Shown here one piece after another: positions 54,486 through 64,000 of a stretch of 64,000 nucleotides of DNA. Position numbers and translations under genes: made by a program. How positions within the stretch are numbered: the stretch's first letter is position 1; the number at the start of each line of letters is the position of its first letter. The notes under the pieces were generated by a model that saw only the letters and a list, made by a program, of their open reading frames with translations, had not been told where the DNA came from and made no database searches. Origin of the DNA: Thamnaconus septentrionalis (taxonomy: Eukaryota > Chordata > Actinopteri > Tetraodontiformes > Monacanthidae); assembly GCA_009823395.1 (NCBI GenBank), contig CM020509.1, forward strand, positions 16,787,001 to 16,851,000. Reading direction: 5' to 3'.

Positions 54486-56295
54486 TATACTGTAATCTCC
54501 TTTCTGTGCCAGGAGTTCTCGCATGTGAACACCGGGCAGTGGGTTGTGGCCTGTTGACCTCAGAAAGAGAAAGCGATGAGGTGTCAGCTCCCTTTGTGAC
54601 ATCACAAAGTTTCCCAAACTGTGCATTTTCGCAAACATTTTCTGAGAAGCGGAGCAAGCAAAAGTAGTAAAGGATGAACTTTTTTTTTCCAATTTCTGAG
54701 GAGTTTGTGGCACAAAGCGCTGTTGTATATCTGGAAATACTGGTCAGGCGTAATATGACACGACATGGGACCTTTACCACCGTCAGGATCTGTGCACAAA
54801 AAGTAGTTTCTGATTTTGTTGAGTGCTTTTTTTTTTTTTAGCACACCGTATACATTTTAATAAACATGATGACACGTCATTTTCGCGATCACCTTAACTG
54901 GCAGCCAATCAGGGAAGTAAACAGCTTCCTTCCCCGACGCCCTTCTGCGGCACCGGATGCCGCTTTTATCAGACATGTCGGAGAACGCCTTGTTCCCGGG
55001 CAGCACCTAATCAACCTCTTTTGCTTTCCTTATTTATTTATTTTTTTGCATACTCGCTAAGAAGGGGGTTGTTTGAGTGCAGCGAGTAAACAACACGGTG
55101 ATATAACTGGTTCGCTCGGTGTGGCAGGGAAGCCTTCCGCAGGCGCAGGGAGGCGACGTTAGCCGCAGTGTCACTCCGGCTACAATAACACAGTATGTAG
55201 CCTCACGCTCTGTGCATCCCGCCTGCCTGCAGTGTAATGAGGAACAATTGCACTCCATTAATCACAATTACAGGCTCGCCAATTAAGTCTCGGCGCGCAC
55301 AGGAAAACACTTTGTTCCGCGGGGTCGGAATGAAAACAGAAATATATTAGATGTATTAAAGAAAATGTGGAAAAAGAAAGGAGGGGGCGGCGAGAGCAAG
55401 AAGAATACTTTATGCACGCGCACGCCTCAGTTTTGCTGCCTTCAAAAGCTCCTTGTGGTCTGGAGCATGAAACCCTCAGAGAAACAGGCATCCTCTTGAT
55501 CTGGCTTGATGCAACAGAGCTGTTCGCGGGTGAAAAACTGTGCATATTTAGCTCGGCGCTGTCACGAATTTCTCAATTCTGCGGGAAGTCTGGACGGGCA
55601 GAGCTCTTCCGGCGTGCACTGAAATTCACAGTGACACGCCGCCTTTTATTGGCGCGATGAGTGGATCGTTTAAGAGCGGCGCTGAAAAATAATGTCAAAA
55701 AATAATGCGGTGCAATGCGCCTCCCCACCACCCCAACCGTCCGACCCCCATCCCCACCCTCGGCAGCTCTGGGTCTTTGGGGCTGCTTTCAAATCCAAGT
55801 GGCTCCTTGGAAAGTGCAGCTCGGTCCTTCACACAGAGCCACATAACTATGACGAAACCTCTCTCAAGACTTGAATAGAGAGAAAGAAAAAAAAAGAAAA
55901 AAGTGCACGCAGAGAATTTTTTTCACGTCCAACACACAAATGGCTCCCTCTGCCACCGCCCCTCCTCCCCCCACCCACCACCGCCTTAGCCTCCAACCCC
56001 CTGCTGGGATCTCATTTCCATAAGTGTTGCAAGCCAATCAGAACATTGAAGACAGGAACTCCAGCGTGCTCGGTGGACGGCGCGCGAGCTCGCCTGCTGA
56101 TTGGATCCAACTTTTTTTTTTTTCAGGTAGGCGCTGCTCCTCGGCCGACCATGTGCTCTTTGACCCCGGTGGAGTGAGGAACGGTGCCGCATTTGCGCGC
56201 CAATGAGATGGATGGATGGATGGATGGATGGATGACACGGTGGTCAAGCTTGGCTATTGTTTTTCCTGCAGCGTCTCTCTCTTTCTCTCTCTCTT

Positions 56296-56345
<50 letters not shown>

Positions 56346-57829
56346 CGCTCGCTCGTAGAGAAAGCAGTGGTTTTAAGCGCTTCTCCGGGGAGAAGACGAG
56401 AGGATTATATCCTCTCAAGATGCTTTAGTTGTTTTCACTTGGCCATTTTAATATTCAGTGTTTTTTTTGTTATTGCAGGGTTTTAATTCAAATGACCCCT
56501 CCCTCCTTCCCTCTCTCCCTTCCTCCCGCCTCCATCCGCCCCCGCCTCCCTCTTCAGCCTCCCCCTGCTTCTGCACAGTGCTTTGAGATTCCTTGAGATT
56601 AAATATGCCGAACAAAAAAAACAAGATCCGGGAAGCTAGCTTTGCTTTTTTTGTCCATAGCTGCACAATTGATCAGAATTTTTACCAATTATTTATAGTT
56701 TTCTTTCTTTCAGCCTTGCTGCTGCTGTCGTGGGGATGACTGGCCGGCCCTGGATGCAAGGTGCATTCGACCATGTTGACCCACTGCTGGTCAGACGCTG
56801 GTCCTCGCTTGCTGGTCGTTTGTCAGACTGATTTCGCAGCACATCTGGCACTGCGGCAAAATGAAGCCCTTTCGTTCTTTTTCAATGACCTGCAGCAGTT
56901 AAAAAAACAACAGTTCAAAAAAAGGTCACTGCAGATTTCTGCTGCTGCTGAAGCAGAGGCGCGCTGAAGTGCAGTGCATTGTGGCCGCGAGTCTAGAACA
57001 CATGCGACAAGAACAATCACGCGCTCTTTTTTTTGACACTAATTATACGCCTCGTTCGGTCTCTCGGCCGCCACGGTCCACGTCTGCCAATCACGCAGAA
57101 AGCAACCTGACTCGCCGCAGAAAGGCCTCTGTTGCGTTCATTCCACCTCAGCCCTGCTTTGTTGTTTCACCGCGGTGTTGGATCCGGCACGGAAACACTC
57201 GCGGGCTACTCTTACTGTTCCCACAGAGCTTACAGAGGGCAGAATAGTAAGAAGAATCTTACATTGAGAGTAGCCAATTCACATTTAGGGATGTATTAAT
57301 TTAGAGTAGAGCGCAGCGCTATCTTTATGGGGTAAAGAGGGAGAATGTTGCCATTATTACCAGTATCGAATACGGAATATTCTTTCTTTTCTTTCTTTTT
57401 TTTTGCTTCATCTTTAATAGAGTGAAAGGCAAATTGAATTAACTTGACCTTGGGGTTCTATACGTGGCGCTCCCACTAAGACTCTCATTAAATGGATATG
57501 CATCGTATCTCTTTTCTTCACTAAGAGCTGCAAACTGCACCACTGAGTGGGCCACGATATCTCCCCCACTAACCCTTAAAACTGGGGTTGCTTTCGAGTA
57601 ACAGGCAGCGGCGCTGTGGGAAGCCATCCAAGCTACTGTCCGAATCAAGAAAGAACCATGAGATTTCTATTTTATTTTATTTTTTTAACTTAAAGCCCCT
57701 CGTTAGAAATCTGTGCGTCCCATCGGCTGAGAGAAACACTGTTTCTTTTTTGCGACGCAGCTGGACGCAGCAGCCGAGCGCCGTCTCCTTTTAATGAATG
57801 TCTGTCTGTTTCCTCTTGTTCACCTCGGT
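54486..57829. other. Non-coding stretch with simple repeats
   Basis: It contains (ATGG)n at 56209-56234, the TC array at 56273, CT-rich tracts near 56500-56570 and homopolymers near 54830 and 56112. Frames up to 143 codons (54349-54780) show no domain. No gene is seen. Confidence 0.45.
56273..56344. repeat. (TC)n microsatellite
   Basis: A TC array with a few TTTC interruptions on the left and about 21 perfect units on the right. Confidence 0.96.
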
Positions 57830-57839
57830 TTCTCTCTCG

Positions 57840-57879
<40 letters not shown>
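57830..57879. repeat. (TC)n microsatellite
   Basis: A TC array with two CGC interruptions near its left end. It lies 60 bp from a GT array, making a compound repeat region. Confidence 0.95.
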
Positions 57880-57880
<1 letters not shown>

Positions 57881-57935
57881 ATTGCCTCCTCCACAGTTTC
57901 CACTAAAACTCCAGTAGCTCTTCCACTGTCATAGC

Positions 57936-57938
<3 letters not shown>

Positions 57939-57971
<33 letters not shown>

Positions 57972-57994
57972 ATGTGTGTGTGCGTGTGTGTGTG
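57939..57994. repeat. (GT)n microsatellite
   Basis: About 16 perfect TG units, followed by CATG and GTGCGT interruptions. Confidence 0.96.
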
Positions 57995-57999
57995 AAGTT

Positions 58000-58160
58000 C
58001 TGCCGCTCCTGCTTGGGCTGCCCAGTGGCACCCTGCCTCTGGGCCATAAATCTTCCCATGGCCCAGAGGCCAGCGGAGTGAGAGAGCGCTCTGAGAAAAG
58101 CATTATAAATATTAACGTCATTGTCTTTACGGCCATTACCCCGGTCCGATCGATACTTAT
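58000..58160. promoter_or_regulatory. Candidate conserved element with perfect 13-bp hairpin
   Basis: GCCTCTGGGCCAT at 58035-58047 pairs perfectly with ATGGCCCAGAGGC at 58058-58070 across a 10-base loop. The sequence that follows is non-repetitive, with CATTATAAATATTAACGTCATTG and TCCGATCGATACTTATTC. Both suggest constraint. The stem is short for a microRNA precursor; I prefer a palindromic regulatory element. Confidence 0.4.
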
Positions 58161-58279
58161 TCAATCGTGAAAAGTTGAAGGCAAGAGGTATGTCTCGCCC
58201 GGCAGTTCAAGAAAAAAAAAGAAAGAATTCACAGACGGTCGACATGGCAATTACACAAAAGAATCTTTTACTTCCTTTT

Positions 58280-58324
58280 TCTTTTTTTTTTCTTTTCCTT
58301 TTTTTTTTTTTTTTTTTTTTTTTT
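58280..58324. repeat. Poly-T tract
   Basis: A nearly pure T run with a few C interruptions, including 26 consecutive T at its right end. On the minus strand it could be a retroposon poly-A tail, but no element body is recognisable beside it. Confidence 0.9.
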
Positions 58325-58429
58325 GGTACTTAGTTGTAAGTCGACTTTTTGTGTCACTTCGGTAGAGTGCAACAGCCCCAGAACAACATTTTTATCATGG
58401 CTCATCAAACTTTAATCACTCCCAGGCGG

Positions 58430-58442
58430 TCTCTTTCTCTCT

Positions 58443-58488
<46 letters not shown>
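58430..58488. repeat. (TC)n microsatellite
   Basis: About 20 perfect TC units after a short interrupted lead-in. Confidence 0.95.
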
Positions 58489-58490
<2 letters not shown>

Positions 58491-60429
58491 CGATCGAACA
58501 CACTCAGGCTTCTGCCCAGTTTGTCACCGAGGACACAGCCGAAGTGGAGCTGTGACGGTTCACCCCTTTAATTTCATACACTGCAAGCGCCATTGGCTTA
58601 TAACAAGAAGAGATACAGTCTGAAGCCCATTCGGTGTCCACTGCCCACTTGCCGCCTCACTGTTTGTCTTTAGCCAGGTGTTGTTGTTGTTGGTGGTGGT
58701 GGTGGTGCTGTTTTCCTCCTCGACAACGACCAACGGCGGAACACAATAAAATTAGACAGAATTTGCAAACAAGCTCCTAGATTACAGTCCCAGTCTAATG
58801 GTACATCTCCCTGAACACCTGTTTCGTTTTCACAATATTATGACTCATTGCAATGAGTTTCAAACCAAATTACATCCTTAAGTTACCCTTTTTTAATCGT
58901 TACATACTCACTGATTAAGAGGTGATTGTTTTGATGGAGTAGATTTATCCTTATTTTAATGTAATTTAGTAGACATACTCCACTTTAGTGACCAGTGTTT
59001 TCAACTCTTTCTGCCAACCAAACTTTCTGTCCTGCTTCCTTTCAAAATATGTTTTCCAGGGGTTTTTTTTTTGTGTGTGTTTTAAGGTCATGAATGTGCT
59101 ATTATGTATGCATTAGCGATGTAATATGGTGCATTTCCTGTAACTCTCTTGAACCTTTCAAGGGATGTCTTAATATCTACTGCAGACTAATGGATGCTCG
59201 CTTGATTCACTGACTGATTTTTCTCAGAGAAAATAGGCACGGTGGCATCGGTCAAAGACGCTGAACATGAGTTAAGATAACCTTTTCAGAAATTTTCCAA
59301 TTTGAGACATTGGGCAGGGGCTCCTGTCTCTGAGAGTTCAGAATACCTCCAAGAAAACACAAAATTTGCAAGATCTTCAAAGTCTCGCAAACTCAAACTT
59401 CTTTTCATCAACTGAAGAAATAGAAGCTCTTTAGCAGTGTTAATAATACATAATCCAAGGAACAAATCGACATGGAAATCTGAGTTCTGCAGAAGAGGAA
59501 TGGGTGCTGAAAATTTTGAAAAAGGAACACTATTAACTTCAGTCCTTTTTTTATTTATTCATTATCTCGTTAATTTAGAGGATGTGATTACAGACAATTT
59601 AAAAAATTTGAGTTCTTGTCAAAATAAAAGAAAAAAATCAATCAGCATTTAACTGCCCACTGTGTAGCATGAACACTAATCTATTAGCTTTAAACATAAC
59701 AGAAAAAGTATGAGGTTTTTTTTAGTGGTAAAAATACAAACTGCTATGTCTCTATTTTGTAATAATAAGCATTTAAAATTAGACAAATAACTGGTCCAAT
59801 TGTAATCAGGCAGGAATATTGCCCTACTACATATCTGCAGTAGACTGGAGCGTGGTTCTGCTTGTAAGTTGTAGTTATTTTACCAAGATGTCACAGCTGG
59901 TATGAGAACAAGTCGGAGATTGAGTTGGAAATAGGAGAACGTGGGTGCGCATCAGTGTGTAATACAAGCAGTAAGGGCTGAAAACAGATTTGCTGTCAGC
60001 ACTCGATCATGGTGGCGGATGGTTAGGTTGAGTGCACGGACACAAGGACACGCAAATTACACACGTGCGCCTCACCAAAACCCAGGTACCTCGGGCTTCA
60101 CCACCGGTAATAAACCAAACGGCCACCTGTGGCCGCGTAGCGCCGCCGAACAATGTCAACAGTCACATCTGCATTATGCAAAAAGTGGGTAAACAACCGG
60201 CTGAGGGACACAAATTGGCCCAACACCAGCTGTCTAATTAGCTTTGTGCTGCTCCTGAAAAGCAAACAAACAGAGAGAAGCGGGGCCGGTCTGAAAGGCG
60301 GCCAGGCGTCGTTTTCGAATCACGCCGTCCGCCCCAAATCAGATGGGGCGCTGCACTCCGCCTGCACTCAGAGGGAGAGAGGCAGCTTTCAAACCAGACT
60401 CTCAGATTAGATCATAAGTTAAGTCCCCA
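58489..60429. other. Non-coding stretch, no gene seen
   Basis: A short GGT/GTT tract lies at 58681-58709. The rest is AT-rich to about 59900, then more balanced. I found no repeat end, splice pair or RNA gene. Confidence 0.4.
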
Positions 60430-61015
60430 GAAGGCCGCCGCTTGCTTGTTTTTTGGAAGCGCCGGCAAAGAGCTCGAAAGAGGGCTCGGCCGAATTTACA
60501 TTTTAATGAAGCCTCGGCTGATCGCTATTACACGGAGTTCCTCCCAACTTCCCGGCCGGCGCTCATGCGAAGCCCACGAGGAAGAGCGCGCGCCGTACAC
60601 ACACGCAGGGCGGGGGGAAAAAAACAGTCTCGCGCACGAGGCTGCAGACAGACACACACCACAAAACGCCGCACTAATTCCAAAACACGCCCCCCGCTGA
60701 GAGGCTGTTTCAGAAACACACTGTCCTGTGTGACGGGAGGGACGGGAGCGGCGAGCAGAAGGGCTGCAGTGGAACGCCGATTTTCCAGCTTTTTGCTTTA
60801 CGCAGACAAAAAAAAAAAACGACTTTATCATAGGTCACAGACACGGGGGAGGGGCAAATCCGGCCTGGTGTTCCATCAATGGGCACGACGGAGAGCGACT
60901 GGGGGCGCCGGCTCAGAGAGGCAAAGTGTTACTGACTGAGTATCCAAAGCGATGCTGACACCGCGTATCGTGTTGCAACTCGCTATCGTTTAGCAACCCC
61001 TCAAGAGGGCGCCGA
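60430..61015. promoter_or_regulatory. CpG-island-like block
   Basis: CpG is dense (for example GAAGAGCGCGCGCCGTACAC and GACGGGAGCGGCGAGC), with AT-rich DNA immediately to the right. The CTCF-like core CTCAAGAGGGCGCCG is at 60999-61013, and a GTTGCAACTCGC...TAGCAACC pair lies at about 60972-60998. The 165-codon plus-strand frame across the block is Arg-rich and domain-free, so it is not called. Confidence 0.45.
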
Positions 61016-61295
61016 GACATAAACCAGGTTAGCGCATCGCTGTTGGTCACACTATGGGAGAGGAAATATCTAGAAACTAATAATAATACCTCCCAAATAT
61101 GTATTGTGTCTTTCCGGTGCTAAGATGAGGATTTCAAAGTAAAGTAAATAATTATGAATTTAATCTGACTCCATTCAAAAATAACTTTCCTTTTTTGTAT
61201 TGATTGAAAAATAAATACTGAACTAATAATGAAGATATACTAATATAGACCCTTTAATAATTAAGCTCTAGTGTTAAGAGATCTGACATCAATCT
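61016..61295. other. AT-rich non-coding
   Basis: A sharp fall in GC follows the CpG-rich block. No gene or element was recognised. Confidence 0.4.
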
Positions 61296-61668
61296 TCAGT
61301 TCAGGGATGGTATACATAAACTAACAAAACCATTCAGTTTCCTTATTAACATGAAAGAATAGCCCTGACGTCTGGGTTGGACTATTCAGAGGTTATAATA
61401 CATGATACCCAATCCTGTCTGTCCAACTCAGAGGTTAAGAGTTTGAATAACGCCCAGTGAAACTAAACATATAACTAAGGTCTTTGGGATGTGAATTAGT
61501 CCCTATCCTAGTTCAGTGATGACAGATATGGACTAAAATTATTCAGTGACCTTCTTAAAATAGAAGAGCCAACCCAGGCATCTAGGTTGAGATATTCAAA
61601 GGTTATAAAATATAACATAGTAGTTAAAGAATATGATGCCCAATCTTTTCTATTCAACTCGGAGGTAG
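61296..61668. repeat. Diverged tandem duplication, period about 212 bp
   Basis: Two successive units, 61296-61438 and about 61507-61668, share the ordered blocks AGTTCAG, ATTCAGT, a CTTNTTAA-type block, GGTTGNNNTATTCANAGGTTATAA, then ATGATACCCAATC / ATGATGCCCAATC and CAACTCNGAGGT. The second unit carries a roughly 25-bp AT-rich insertion. Divergence is substantial, so the duplication is old. It could be two monomers of a satellite or two nested decayed elements. The unit is not one I recognise. Confidence 0.7.
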
Positions 61669-61819
61669 AGAGAACAAGTGTTACTCAGATAAACTTATCA
61701 TGTGAAGACCAAATCAATATCTGATGTCAGGTTATTCACCACATAGAACAAAAGTCTCAACAAGTCAATATTAAGGAGAAATGGATGACATGCCAGTTTA
61801 TTGCGATGGCCAAAGTGGA

Positions 61820-61861
61820 CGAAGAAGAAGAAGAAGAAGAAGAAGAAGAAGAAGAAGAAGA
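61820..61861. repeat. (GAA)n microsatellite
   Basis: About 14 GAA units. It gives poly-Glu and poly-Ser artefact frames. Confidence 0.96.
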
Positions 61862-63373
61862 AAAGCAGAAAGTCCGAGGTTCTTGCTCTTTCCCTGAAAT
61901 ATCCCCCAGAACAGAGACACTTCTAAATTGCATATCAAACAATTCCAAGGAGATGCCATTATCATCTGGGAACCTTTTGGCCATCAGGCTTTCTTTTCTC
62001 ATGACAATAAATCACCTAGACCTTTGTACTTCACACTGAGACACACAACATTTGTTTTCGAGATAAACATTTCAGGGTCTTCGCGGTCGCCGGCTGGAGC
62101 GACGCTCGGTCACGTGCAGCGGCGGTGACCACTGCTTGTTGGCTGCCGGAAAACGACGGTCATCAGTGGCCCGTCGCTGATATTTTGCAAGTGAGTGTCT
62201 TCAAAGTGCAACACAATAGGGCGTCTCGGTGCTGCGAAGGGGGAGGGAGGAAAAAAAGTCGGCCATGTGACACGGCAGTCCTGGCAACTGCTCTTGTTTA
62301 AAAAAGGATCAGCTCCTCCTAAATGGCAACGGGGCTCCTGGCACATTCAGCTCAGGCTCACGTCTTATCTGCAACCCCCCCTCCCCTCCCCCTCCCTACC
62401 CCACCGCCACCCCCGCCCCCTTATCGCTCAGCCCCAGTGGAAGCTATTGCCAGGTAACAGGTTGTCATATGACACACACAGCGCTGTGACGGGACGCAGC
62501 TCAGCACAGTTAGTAGCCCCGACCCGCCGCCAGCTACCGCGTGATAATACAGAAGGCAACAGCACTGCGGGCTCTCCGATAGCACCGAGGGGAAATGTGA
62601 AGCCTGTGGTGATTTATATCTGCCTTATTAAAGAGCTGACCTTGACCGTGGGGGGAAACAGGATTAGTCAGATGTTTTTGGGGAGTTTTGTTTAAAACAA
62701 AGAGCCGAGGCGAAGCGGCGCGGTTGCAACGAGCTCTGTAATTCTGTTCAGGCCGTCTGAGAATTTCGCTGGATTCTGTCACACCACCGTCTTCCTGTCC
62801 CACGTGAAGCGGCGGGATGTTAAGACACCGCTGCTCCAAGCTGCTGCGACGCACAGAAGCAGAAGACCAGCGCGGCGGAGCTGCTGAGAGTTGTAAACAG
62901 CAGCTGTTTGCGGAAGAGGTTTTTTGCACGGTCGCTGCCGGAGCAATTCCACATCAGCGAGATTCAAAAAAATCAAACGAGGCTGTTCGAGAACCCAAGT
63001 TTGATCCCTTTGCACTCCTTTTGCATGAAAAAAATATTAGATAAGACAGACAATCCCGGCGCTGACCCGAGTTTGAATTCTTCACTTGAGAGTCTGGAAC
63101 GGCGAGCAGCCCAACTGTCCTGGGAGAGACAGGTTGTCACAAACTGGTGTCAGTATTGTCAGCGAGGGATGAATGATTTTGTAATGCAAACTTGCGATAG
63201 AAAAAAATATGTTGCTTTTTTGGCTGTGTGAAATTGGCATTCTGTTTTTGAATAGTCGCACCAAATTTAAATCTGGCAGCCTGATTGTTTGTTTTGGACT
63301 GGAGACTGAAATTGAATCACCCTAAATTGGGTTGAATTAAATTCAATTTGTACTTGAACCAAATTAGCTATTA

Positions 63374-63375
<2 letters not shown>
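61862..63375. other. Non-coding with candidate regulatory block and CpG-rich patch
   Basis: A perfect NR5A/ERR half-site (TCAAGGTCA on the minus strand) lies at about 62639-62647, inside a repeat-free block at 62540-62670 with raised G/C. CpG is frequent from 62690 to 63110. The 166-codon plus-strand frame at 62195-62695 has no domain and passes through C-rich low complexity. No gene is called. Confidence 0.4.

Positions 63376-63430
<55 letters not shown>
63376..63430. repeat. (ATT)n microsatellite
   Basis: About 18 perfect TTA units. Confidence 0.97.
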
Positions 63431-63434
<4 letters not shown>

Positions 63435-63934
63435 TACTTGTGAGTAATGAATGCTTACTTGTGCATTATGAAAGGCCTCCACACACCAGCTGTTGACTCG
63501 GTGATCAGCGCGAGGTGACTGCAAACTCCCGCTGGCATTAGCGAAGCCGCGTCGGACACAGATCACGCCTGGCGAAGGGATCCTTGGGGTTGATTGAAGG
63601 AGTCGCCGCTCCCTGGAAACCGCGGGGAGGGTCGGCTTTTGCCTGCGTCTCTGAACGGCCGTAAATCCTTGTGGCCGACATGTGGAAGAGCACTTTCTCT
63701 CATTCTATCACTCTGATAAACTGACCTTTGCCCGTCGTAGCATTTTTTTTTTTTTTGTTTTACACACATCCGCAAATTTGAGAAAAGAAACTCCTCTTGA
63801 TCTTCCGGGCAATTTGAGATCCACAGAGGACACAACGGGTAACGGGACATTTTATTTCGAACTTAAAAGGGTTTCCACTTGCTTATGGTGACCAGGCTTC
63901 TTTTTAAATCCCATTTTAACAACATTTATCGCAG
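63431..63934. other. Probable intron or upstream flank of the edge exon
   Basis: No ORF with recognisable content. A T run is at 63743-63756. The last 40 bases are pyrimidine-rich with a branch-like TTTTAAC, in keeping with the 3' end of an intron. Confidence 0.35.
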
Positions 63935-63982
63935 GATGGGGAGCGATACTGCCAGAGAAGGAGGACCAGCTCTCATGAAAAG
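63935..63982 (+). CDS. Candidate 48-bp internal or start-codon exon
   Basis: A pyrimidine-rich run (CTTCTTTTTAAATCCC), a branch-like TTTTAAC and an ATCGCAG acceptor precede GATGGGGAGC. The exon ends AAAAG before GTATTTC, a good donor. Two frames are open: DGERYCQRRRTSSHEK in phase 0, and MGSDTAREGGPALMK in the next frame, whose ATG begins one base after the acceptor. The third frame stops. A length of 48 bp would keep frame if the exon is optional. I recognise neither peptide, so no gene is named. The next exon lies beyond the window and cannot be checked. Chance splice-like pairs are common, but this is the best exon signal I found. Confidence 0.35.
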
Positions 63983-64000
63983 GTATTTCTTTTCTTGCTG

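Noticed and set aside
62195..62695. 166-codon plus-strand ORF
   Set aside because: No domain, passes through a C-rich low-complexity tract, and overlaps a block that looks regulatory.
1..64000. CRISPR arrays, phage, plasmid or operon structures
   Set aside because: No regularly spaced unique-spacer repeats, no ribosome-binding-site-led gene strings and no prokaryotic gene density; the DNA is vertebrate.

Overview
This is vertebrate nuclear DNA, most likely from a ray-finned, spiny-rayed (percomorph) fish. Long AT-rich non-coding stretches alternate with CpG-rich patches. Microsatellites are very dense: GT, TC, AT, ATT, GAA and CTG tracts. Interspersed repeats are of kinds I associate from memory with teleosts: a MITE with TTAAAGG...GTTCA ends, RTE/Rex3-like and L2-like non-LTR retrotransposon ends, and a DNA-transposon end reading ACTCACC...CACTTTGTTCAGGTACACC. 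I see no bacterial operon, phage, plasmid or CRISPR logic.

The window is nearly free of protein-coding sequence. It looks like a gene desert or large-intron landscape of the sort that flanks developmental regulators. None of the long open frames carries a recognisable domain; most run through microsatellites or start at non-ATG codons. Three places could still be genic. The best is a 48-bp candidate exon at the right edge (63935-63982) with good acceptor and donor signals and two open frames. Next is an 88-codon minus-strand ORF (47867-48133) with a strong Kozak start. Third is a strong minus-strand splice donor (44412-44417) inside a CpG-rich block. I cannot name a gene for any of them.

Layout: 1-12.8 kb is AT-rich and repeat-bearing, with a decayed RTE-type reverse transcriptase at about 4.05-4.48 kb. 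A fold-back MITE lies at 12.84-13.47 kb. From 13.5-18.9 kb the sequence is non-coding. A CpG-island-like block follows at 18.94-19.56 kb. From 20-43 kb come scattered transposon ends, candidate conserved non-coding blocks and a 33-unit CTG array. From 44-54 kb is a CpG-rich domain with several island-like patches and RFX-type X-box matches. From 54-64 kb are an L2-like tail, TC/GT arrays, a perfect hairpin, two more CpG-rich patches, a diverged 212-bp tandem duplication and the edge exon.

The parts form no pathway. The coherent picture is regulatory DNA interrupted by decayed mobile elements. The most unusual structure is at 52.9-53.05 kb, where a 34-bp direct repeat is interlocked with a 27-bp inverted repeat, as expected from replication template switching. 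All family names come from pattern memory; no search was run.
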